Source: Nanobdellota archaeon (GTDB lineage: Archaea; Nanobdellota; Nanobdellia; Pacearchaeales; GW2011-AR1). From it: a stretch of 6,677 bases of DNA. The DNA lies in the NCBI GenBank assembly GCA_020056045.1, contig JAGVIM010000112.1, forward strand, positions 1-6,677, written 5' to 3'. Of this stretch, positions 1 through 6,000 are shown in pieces; position 1 is the stretch's first letter, and the number at the start of each line of letters is the position of its first letter. A program made the translations under genes and the position numbers. The notes under the pieces are model-generated. The model was not told where the DNA came from and ran no database searches. It saw only the letters and a program-made list of their open reading frames with translations.

Positions 1-120
1 CAAGAAAAACCTCCAGATGTTGGCTAAAAAAGCCAACTGTCAAAAGTGTTTGAGTGATGAAATTAGCGAGAGCTAGAAGAAAGTGGCGAAGTCAAGTTAG
101 TAAGTGGATATTCTTTAGGT
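1..120. other. Left-edge GC-richer segment with hairpins, identity unknown
   Basis: By hand count this stretch is about 38% G+C, clearly above the very AT-rich intergenic DNA that follows. It holds a 7-bp hairpin (GTTGGCT at 19-25 with AGCCAAC at 31-37) and a 5-bp hairpin closed by a GAGA, GNRA-type loop (63-67 with 72-76, loop 68-71). No single + frame stays open: one frame runs from 2 to a TAG at 74-76, another opens after a TAG at 64-66 and encodes a plausible peptide (ELEESGEVKLVSGYSLGV). This could be the 3' end of a structured RNA, the end of a mobile element, or a frameshifted gene end cut by the window. I do not recognise a family. Confidence 0.35.
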
Positions 121-202
121 GTTTTAATTTCTGAGCATCCTAAAAACAAGTGCCTATCACAAACACACACATTTATGTGTTGGTGGCACATTGTTTTTTT
201 GA
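121..202 (+). repeat. Structured direct repeat, copy 1
   Basis: This 82-nt segment aligns without gaps to 2725-2806. The shared core starts at 136 (CATCCTAAAAACAAGTGCCT) and the right end, 182-202, is identical and finishes in seven T then GA. As RNA it folds into an outer stem (AAAAACAAGTGCC at 142-154 with GGCAC, a bulged A at 190, and TTGTTTTT), a conserved 8-nt 5' bulge (155-162) and an inner hairpin (163-172 with 175-184, 8 of 10 positions paired). The inner arms differ from copy 2 but still pair. The strand is set by the T7 tail, which suggests transcription rightwards. It could be a small RNA, a terminator, or a miniature mobile element. The same bases also read as an open frame (HPKNKCLSQT...WWHIVFL), but the compensatory changes alter amino acids, so folding is the better explanation. 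Confidence 0.75.
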
Positions 203-375
203 TTCACGTGATCATATTATTAATTCTCTAGATTCTCCTGAAGAATTGCATAGATTTCCAATTTAGATTTTATTGTCTTTTATTAAAATGAAGGTAATGA
301 TTTTTATTATTGGTAATGTGGAAATTTCTATTTAGAATATACTAAAATTTTATCTGAAACAAGTAGTAACTCTTC

Positions 376-383
376 TTTATATA
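376..383 (+). promoter_or_regulatory. Candidate TATA box of gene 1
   Basis: TTTATATA is a canonical archaeal TATA box. It predicts a start of transcription near 407 and a leader of about 64 nt. A second, weaker candidate, TTTATATT at 411-418, would predict a start near 442 and a leader of about 29 nt. The sequence alone does not decide between them. From 203 to 375 I see only AT-rich DNA and one short palindrome, TCACGTGA at 204-211. Confidence 0.5.
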
Positions 384-458
384 TTAAGATTGTTTTTTAT
401 TAGTATTATTTTTATATTATACTTGAAGTTTGATATCTAGTATAATAAAATAGTGAAA

Positions 459-465
459 GGAGGTG
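459..465 (+). promoter_or_regulatory. Shine-Dalgarno site of gene 1
   Basis: GGAGGTG matches the archaeal anti-Shine-Dalgarno complement and lies 5 nt before ATG at 471. It decides the start: the in-frame GTG at 453 lies upstream of this site and would place the site inside the coding region. Confidence 0.85.
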
Positions 466-470
466 TGAAA

Positions 471-1391
471 ATGAAATACTTAGTATTTGGTATCTTATTA
501 TTAATTCTATTGCCAACTGTATTATCTTTGAATATTATTAGTCCTGAATATGATAGAAAATATAATTCATCAATAGTTCTTCTTAATATTAGTGAAGATA
601 TTAAGAGTGATTTTTTTCTTTTAGATGGTGCTAGTGGAAATTCTTGGAAGAAAATCTGTGAAAAAAAGGAATTATGCACTAAAAATATTAGGGCTAAAGA
701 AGGGTTAAATGTTCTGAAGTTAAAGTCTGTTGATATTAATGGGATTAGTAGTTATGGTGATGTTTCTTTTGATGTTGACACTAAAAAACCAAAAATAATA
801 ACAACAACCCCATATAATAATGCGCTTACAAATGGAAAAGGGTTTTCAATAAAGTATTCTGAAGAAAATCTAGATTCAATTATACTTTATTATGGAACTC
901 CTGGTAATTATCTACCTGTTCTTAATACTGATTGTGAATCGGGTATTGGGAAAAAATGCGATTTTGATAAATTAAATCTTTTAGAGTTTGATGGAACATT
1001 AATAAATTATTGGTTTGTTGTTTCTGATGGTGTAAATAGTGTTAGTTCAAAAATGAATAGAGTAAAAGTTGATTCTTTATCTCCTGAACTTGTTAATAAA
1101 GAGGATTATTTTACAGTAGATAGAAATGTTGTTAGTTTTACTTTTGAAGTTGATGAAAAAAACTTTAAAGATATAATTTACAAGGATACTAACGATTGCA
1201 ATGTAAAGTCTGTTATAAGTGGAATTTTATGTGGAAAGTTAAGCTATGGGAGATGTGTTATTACTAAAACTTTCTGTGTTGGAAATCATGAAATATTGAT
1301 TACCATAAGGGATAAGGCTGGAAATTCTCAAGAATTAGATCCTATTAGTTTAACAAGAGATGGTTATTCTGGAGAGGTTATTTTAGAATAA
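471..1391 (+). CDS. Secreted Ig-like beta-domain protein (paralogue of gene 2)
   Basis: A 306-residue protein starting at ATG 471, chosen because GGAGGTG lies 5 nt upstream. Residues 1-19 are a clear signal peptide (MKYLVFGILLLILLPTVLS), so it is probably exported. The mature part reads as about three beta-rich Ig-like units, roughly 20-105, 106-203 and 204-306. The unit borders carry D-x-x-x-P or D-S-L-S-P motifs, and the last unit ends with the R-D-x-A-G-N motif (280-285) often seen in such domains. Eight cysteines sit at 63, 69, 155, 163, 243, 254, 262 and 269; all are matched in the downstream paralogue, which suggests four disulfides. There is no C-terminal membrane anchor or sorting signal that I can see. 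No enzymatic motif is visible. A structural, adhesive or ligand-binding role at the cell surface is inferred from architecture only. A T/C-rich terminator-like tract follows the stop at once. Confidence 0.93.
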   Translation: MKYLVFGILLLILLPTVLSLNIISPEYDRKYNSSIVLLNISEDIKSDFFLLDGASGNSWKKICEKKELCTKNIRAKEGLNVLKLKSVDINGISSYGDVSFDVDTKKPKIITTTPYNNALTNGKGFSIKYSEENLDSIILYYGTPGNYLPVLNTDCESGIGKKCDFDKLNLLEFDGTLINYWFVVSDGVNSVSSKMNRVKVDSLSPELVNKEDYFTVDRNVVSFTFEVDEKNFKDIIYKDTNDCNVKSVISGILCGKLSYGRCVITKTFCVGNHEILITIRDKAGNSQELDPISLTRDGYSGEVILE

Positions 1392-1457
1392 ATTTATTTT
1401 TCTTTTTTCTTTTTCTTTTATCATCTAAGTTATATGAGATAACTTTAATTTTTTTGA
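1390..1457 (+). terminator. Terminator-like T-rich tract and hairpin after gene 1
   Basis: The stop codon is followed by a T/C-rich run (to about 1420) of the kind that ends archaeal transcription. Next comes a 7-bp hairpin (AAGTTAT at 1427-1433 with ATAACTT at 1439-1445) followed by TTTAATTTTTTT. The right arm can instead pair with AAAGTTAT at 1463-1470, so two exclusive folds are possible. In DNA this AT-rich the second pairing may be chance. Confidence 0.5.
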
Positions 1458-1478
1458 TTTCAAAAGTTATCCCCTATC

Positions 1479-1522
1479 TAGCAAATAACAACCTTTCTTC
1501 TGATTATTAATGTTATTTGCTA
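1479..1522. promoter_or_regulatory. 12-bp inverted repeat upstream of gene 2 promoter
   Basis: TAGCAAATAACA (1479-1490) and TGTTATTTGCTA (1511-1522) are exact reverse complements separated by 20 nt. The right arm ends 16 nt before the TATA box at 1539. Such a placement fits a dimeric regulator binding two half-sites (activator position) or a 3' stem-loop of the upstream transcript. The same motif is not seen upstream of gene 1 or gene 3. Confidence 0.5.
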
Positions 1523-1538
1523 TAAGTAGTAAAATAGA

Positions 1539-1546
1539 TTTATATA
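1539..1546 (+). promoter_or_regulatory. TATA box of gene 2
   Basis: TTTATATA preceded by A-rich AAAATAGA, a reasonable BRE-like context. It predicts transcription starting near 1570, which gives a leader of about 83 nt. The surrounding ATAGA-T/C-TTATATA is shared with the gene 3 promoter at 3003-3010, which supports both as real promoters. Confidence 0.6.
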
Positions 1547-1580
1547 GAAAATTGATTTTAGAGTATTAACTTTTAGTAAT

Positions 1581-1615
1581 AAAAAATTAGTTTTTTAATA
1601 AAAACTAATTTTTTT
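1581..1615 (+). promoter_or_regulatory. Perfect 15-bp hairpin in gene 2 leader
   Basis: Positions 1581-1595 and 1600-1614 are exact reverse complements around a TAAT loop, and the right arm ends in a T run. It looks like an intrinsic terminator, yet it lies between the TATA box (1539-1546) and the start codon (1653), so it would be within the 5' leader of gene 2. It could attenuate transcription or stabilise the leader. Alternatively the true promoter is elsewhere and this ends transcription from gene 1. Confidence 0.5.
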
Positions 1616-1652
1616 GTAGAAAGGGTTGATGAAAGGGGGTATTGGTGATAAG

Positions 1653-2582
1653 GTGAAAAACAAAAAGAGAATAGGTGTGTGCACTATATTATTATCAGTG
1701 TTAATTCTTTTTCCAGTAATATCTGGGCAGATTAATGTTAATAGTCCTGTAAATGGAAAAATTTATGATTCAATTTCTGTGCTACTTGGTTTTGATTCTT
1801 CTGTTAAGGGAAATTTTTATCTTGCAAAGACAAATGATGCTAGAGATGGTGTTGTTCTTTGTAAAAATGCAAAGTCTTGTAATAGTATTATAAAAGCAAA
1901 AGAAGGTGAAAATCATTTATGGATAAAAAGAATTAATAGCGGGGATGTTGAATTTTCTGATGAAATTAATTTTTTTATAGATAGTATTTCCCCTAAAATT
2001 TCAAAACTTGATGTTTCTTATCTTGGGAAAGCATATTCTAATGGAAAAGATATCGCTGTTAGCTATTCTGAAAAAGATTTGAAAAAAGTAGAATTAAGCT
2101 ATGGATTAGATAGTAATATTGGTAATATAATAAGTACATCAAAGACAAATTGTGAATCTGGAGAAAAGAAAAAATGTAGTTTTTCAAATGTTAATCTATC
2201 TGGTTTTGAAAATCAGAAAATTGATATTTGGTTTACTTTATCTGATTCTGTAAATAGTGTTGTTTCAAAAAAGACAAGAGTAACTGTTGATACAATTAGT
2301 CCTATTATAGAAACAGCAAATTATACTGTTAAAGGATCAGGAGTTATTTTTTCAGTAAAGGTTAATGAGAAAAATCTAAAAGAGATTAGCTATAGGGATT
2401 ATAGTGATTGCTATGATTCTGGTGAAAGAACCGGTATTTTATGTACAAAATTAAATGCAAATAAGAATTGCAATGCAAACAAAAACTTTTGTGCAGGACT
2501 TCATAGGATTGTAGTAATAGCTAGAGATCTTGCTGGAAATGAAGATTCTCAAGAATTTTCTAATGTCAAAATAGATAAGTAA
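1653..2582 (+). CDS. Secreted Ig-like beta-domain protein (paralogue of gene 1)
   Basis: A 309-residue protein from GTG at 1653. This start is preferred because GGTGAT at 1644-1649 matches the Shine-Dalgarno consensus with GGTG ending 5 nt upstream, the same spacing as gene 1, and because it gives a normal signal peptide (residues 1-25, ending VISG). An in-frame TTG/ATG pair at 1626/1629 would add nine residues and has only a weak AGGG upstream. The mature part has about three Ig-like beta units, with borders near D-S-I-S-P (110-114) and D-T-I-S-P (213-217), and ends with R-D-L-A-G-N (291-296). Mature cysteines at 70, 76, 167, 175, 253, 264, 273 and 280 match the eight of gene 1 in order and spacing class. 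Shared blocks include CESG...KKC, WF..SD.VNSV.SK, V.EKN.K.I.Y and GILC.KL. No anchor or catalytic motif is visible; an extracellular structural or binding role is inferred. Confidence 0.93.
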   Translation: MKNKKRIGVCTILLSVLILFPVISGQINVNSPVNGKIYDSISVLLGFDSSVKGNFYLAKTNDARDGVVLCKNAKSCNSIIKAKEGENHLWIKRINSGDVEFSDEINFFIDSISPKISKLDVSYLGKAYSNGKDIAVSYSEKDLKKVELSYGLDSNIGNIISTSKTNCESGEKKKCSFSNVNLSGFENQKIDIWFTLSDSVNSVVSKKTRVTVDTISPIIETANYTVKGSGVIFSVKVNEKNLKEISYRDYSDCYDSGERTGILCTKLNANKNCNANKNFCAGLHRIVVIARDLAGNEDSQEFSNVKIDK

Positions 2583-2633
2583 TTTTTATTTTTATTTTTT
2601 GAGTTCTATTTTAAATTTCCTATATGGATAGGA
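2583..2633 (+). terminator. Terminator-like region after gene 2
   Basis: A T-rich run (2583-2600) follows the stop directly. A 6-bp hairpin (TCCTAT 2618-2623 with ATAGGA 2628-2633, loop ATGG) follows, and then another T-rich stretch. This fits archaeal termination after gene 2. Confidence 0.5.
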
Positions 2634-2650
2634 TTATTTTATTTAAATTT

Positions 2651-2676
2651 AATTTTTTGTTATAATTTTTTGTTAT
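2651..2676. repeat. Perfect tandem duplication of a 13-mer
   Basis: AATTTTTTGTTAT occurs twice back to back (2651-2663 and 2664-2676). It is probably a slippage product in AT-rich intergenic DNA, or part of the T-rich terminator zone. Confidence 0.6.
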
Positions 2677-2692
2677 GTCCATAAATTAAAAT

Positions 2693-2710
2693 CTCATTCT
2701 AAAGAATGAG
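2693..2710. other. 8-bp hairpin before repeat copy 2
   Basis: CTCATTCT (2693-2700) pairs with AGAATGAG (2703-2710); sterically, seven pairs with a TAAA loop. It stands 14 nt before repeat copy 2. Hairpins of this sort occur at the ends of IS200/IS605 elements, but nothing else here proves such an element. Confidence 0.4.
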
Positions 2711-2724
2711 GTCGTAGTTTGTTA

Positions 2725-2806
2725 GTTTTAATTTTGGATCATCCTAAAAACAAGTGCCTGTCACAAACCACATCTTTTAAGATGTGGTGGCACATTGTTT
2801 TTTTGA
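2725..2806 (+). repeat. Structured direct repeat, copy 2
   Basis: Gapless partner of 121-202. The outer stem is AAAAACAAGTGCC (2746-2758) with GGCAC (2789-2793), a bulged A (2794) and TTGTTTTT. The 5' bulge 2759-2766 differs from copy 1 by one base. The inner stem is a full 10 bp (2767-2776 with 2779-2788). Against copy 1, four inner pairs change on both sides and still pair, two pairs are unchanged in the inner half, and two pairs are mismatched only in copy 1. A T7 tail ends the element. A TTG-started frame from 2719 to 2925 runs across it but has no ribosome binding site, and its composition past the repeat is that of random AT-rich DNA. Confidence 0.75.
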
Positions 2807-3002
2807 CGAGTTGTTGTAATTTAATTACACTTATTTATGTTTATTTATTAAACAGCGTCAATAATTTATTGAGTATTATATGGCATTCGAATGATAGTAA
2901 TAAATTAGTAGCAACGAATTTATAATAAATCTTGTTATAATAATTAAATTAGTTATTTTCTAGACTAGTTTTTCTTTCATCTGAGAAAAGTGGTGAGATA
3001 GA
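2807..3002. other. Intergenic DNA with two short palindromes
   Basis: AT-rich DNA between repeat copy 2 and the gene 3 promoter. It holds two 15-nt palindromes with a central odd base: TGTAATTTAATTACA (2815-2829) and TCAATAATTTATTGA (2858-2872). I see no gene and no RNA gene here. The palindromes may be operator sites or chance in this base composition. Confidence 0.4.
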
Positions 3003-3010
3003 CTTATATA
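3003..3010 (+). promoter_or_regulatory. TATA box of gene 3, leaderless start
   Basis: CTTATATA ends 24 nt before ATG at 3034, so the predicted transcription start falls on or next to the start codon. No Shine-Dalgarno sequence precedes the ATG, which fits a leaderless mRNA. The preceding GAGATAGA resembles the context of the gene 2 TATA box. Confidence 0.65.
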
Positions 3011-3033
3011 AGATTTGAAATTATGTTTTCTTC

Positions 3034-6000
3034 ATGAGAAAAAAGGTTTCGAAGATAGAAAGAATGTTTCTAATTGCATTTATCTTTACAATTATGATGG
3101 TGGGATTTGTTTCTGCTGCCGATGTTGCTTATATTTACAATAAAAACTTTAAGATTGATAATAATGTCAAAGCTCTTTTGACTGGAATGAATTTATCCAT
3201 TGATATGATTCAAGAAAGCAAAATTTCTCAAACAGATTTTTCAAAATATAGGTTTATTTTTGTTGGTGATGAAAGATTTCAATTTCCAAAATTAGTTCCT
3301 GTTGGAAAATATTCTACTGTTGTTGCAAACTATTATCATGGTTATGATTGGGGACTTACTGATTTTGATGGTATTTCTAAATTAGTAAGATCAGAGCCTT
3401 TAAGTGTTAGAATTAATGATAGTGTAATACAGGTTTATACACAGGGTGTTTATGATTCTACAGCTCTTGGAATTCCTTACTATTATTTAGGTAATAATGA
3501 TAAAACTCCTGAAATGAGTAAGGTTGCTGGAACCTATAGTGGAAATGGTTATGATTTAGGGGATGTAATAAGTTATGCTTCTGATGGAACTCATTTAACA
3601 AATGGAAAAACAACTAATGGAAAAGTATGTTTTTTTGGAATTGTTTCTAGTAATTATTGGACAGAAGATGCTAAACAAATGTTTTTAGATTGTATTGGAT
3701 TTGCTGGAAGTGTTTGTTCAACAAATTCTGAGTGTCCTATTAATTCTACAACTCTTCCCTATTGTATTGGAAATAGCACATATAAAAATACAATTTCTTA
3801 TTCTTGTTTAAATCCTGGAACTATTAAGAGTTCATGTTCTGCTAATAATAATTCAATACATATTGCAGATTGTAATTATGGATGTAGTAATGGGCAGTGT
3901 TTACCTCAATGTTCTAATGATGCTCAATGTAATGATAATAATGTAAATACAGAAGATAAATGTATAAATCCTGGAACTCAAAACAGCAGTTGTATACATA
4001 ATCCAATAAAATGCTTAAATAATCCTGACTGTGGAACAAATGGATTTATTGATGAATTATTTTGCACTAATAATAATATTTTTAAAAATTATATAACCTA
4101 TACTTGTAATAATGCAGGAACTGCATTAAGTTCTTGTAGTAATTCTACAGCAAGTATTCTAAATATAACTTGTTTAACAAATCAAATATGTCAAAACGGA
4201 ATTTGTAAAGAAGTAGTTTGTCATGTGGATTCTGATTGCAATGATAATAATGCAAATACAGAAGATAAATGCCTAAATCCTGGAACACTTAATAGTTCTT
4301 GTACTCATAATGTAATTGGTTGTTCAAAGAATAGTGATTGTGGAACAGATGGTCTTGTTAATGGGTTATTCTGCACTAATAATGGTGTTTATCAAAATTT
4401 CACATCATTTACATGTAATAATCCAGGAACTGCTTTAAGTTCATGTTCAAGTTCTACTCTTCCTCAATTAAAAAATAATTGTTTAACAAATCAAATATGT
4501 TCAAATGGAATGTGTAAAAATGTAACTTGTTATACAGATCCTGATTGCAATGATAATAATGCAAATACAGAAGATAAATGCCTAAATCCTGGAACACTTA
4601 ATAGTTCTTGTATTCATGATGTAATTAGTTGTTCAAAAAATAGTGATTGTGGAACAGATGGTCTTGGTGGAGATTTATTCTGTAGTAATAATGGTATTTA
4701 TCAAAATTTCACATCATTTACATGTAATAATCCAAGTACATCACAAAGTTCTTGTACTAGCATTAAAACTCCTCAATTAAAGAATAATTGTTTACAATCA
4801 CAATCTTGTTCTAATGGACAGTGTAAAAATATTATTTGTAATCAAAATTCTGATTGTGGAACAGATGGATTATTAAATCAATTATTTTGTAGCAATGATA
4901 ATTTATTTGATAAATATGTAAACTATACTTGTAATAATCCAGGAACTATTCAAAGTTCATGTTCTAATTCAACTCAGGATAAAATGACTCAAGATTGCAG
5001 TGATAAATGCATTAATAATCAGTGTGTAAGTATTACTTGTTATAATGATGCTCAATGCAATGATAATAATGCAAACACAGAAGATAAATGCCTAAATCCT
5101 GGAACTGTGCAAAGTTCATGCCAGCATAATACAATACATTGTTCAAAAACTTCTGATTGTGGGATAAATGGATTTAGTGGAAATAAATATTGTTCAAATA
5201 GTAATTCTTATGAAGATTTTGTAAGCTATACTTGTAATAGTCCTGGAACTGCTTTAAGTTCTTGTTCAAGTTATAAACTTCCTGTGTTATCTCAATATTG
5301 TGATTTCCAGTGTGTTAGTGGAGAATGTATATCTTGCTTTAATGATTTGAGTTGTGGAACAAATGGATTTTTAGGAAATAAATATTGTATGAATAATGAT
5401 CTTTATCAAGATTATCAAATATTTTCATGTTCAAGTCCTGCAACACCACTAAGTAATTGTATGTCAAATGTTGCTGCAAAACTAGTTCAAGATTGTCCTG
5501 GTGTTTGTTCTAATGGACAATGTAAAAATATTGTTTGTTCAAAAACTTCTGATTGTGAAGATAATAATGTATCAACTTCTGACCAGTGTAATAATCCTGG
5601 AACAGGATCAAGCTATTGCAGTCATACTCCTATAAATTGTAATACTAATAATGATTGTGGAATAACTGGATTTTTTGCAACAGAATTTTGTATAGGCAGT
5701 AATGTATTTAAGGATTTTAAAAATTCAACTTGTAAAAATGCAGGAAGTATTAATAGCTATTGTGCAATTTCAACAATTTCAACAATACTTCAGAATTGTG
5801 GAGATAATTATTGTGAAGCATGGGGAAATACTTATTGTAAAAATTCAAATGTTTATCATTCAAGAACTTGTTATAATAAGGGATGTTTAAATGGCGGATG
5901 TTTAACTTCTAGCTATACTGATGAAGATGCTGTAGAGCCTTGTAGCTTTGGATGTGGAAATGGAGCTTGTTTAAATGTTATATGTTCAAAAGATATTGAC

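Noticed and set aside
1..27. Reading QEKPPDVG-stop as the C-terminus of a TnpB protein, with the following hairpins as its guide RNA and right end
   Set aside because: Only eight codons are visible and no conserved TnpB motif is in the window. The idea fits the hairpins but cannot be supported without sequence to the left.
61..120. Open minus-strand frame opposite the left edge
   Set aside because: About 30 codons bounded by a stop, with no start, ribosome site or recognisable motif, lying over the hairpins.
453..470. Upstream GTG starts of gene 1 at 453 and 465
   Set aside because: The GGAGGTG ribosome site at 459-465 is ideally spaced for ATG 471 and would be inside, or overlap, the coding region for the GTG starts.
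437..679. 80-residue open frame on the minus strand
   Set aside because: It lies antisense to the signal peptide and first domain of gene 1, covers that gene's start and ribosome site, and has no features of its own.
2719..2925. 68-residue + frame with a TTG start across repeat copy 2
   Set aside because: No ribosome binding site. The only conserved part is the structured repeat, whose changes are compensatory for base pairing rather than synonymous.
3928..4854. CRISPR-like array suggested by regular repeats
   Set aside because: The period is 309 bp with no short repeat-spacer pattern, and the whole region is one open reading frame with codon-level periodicity.
5702..5890. 62-residue + frame inside gene 3
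   Set aside because: An out-of-frame shadow of the repetitive AT-rich coding sequence of gene 3, with composition typical of a shifted frame.
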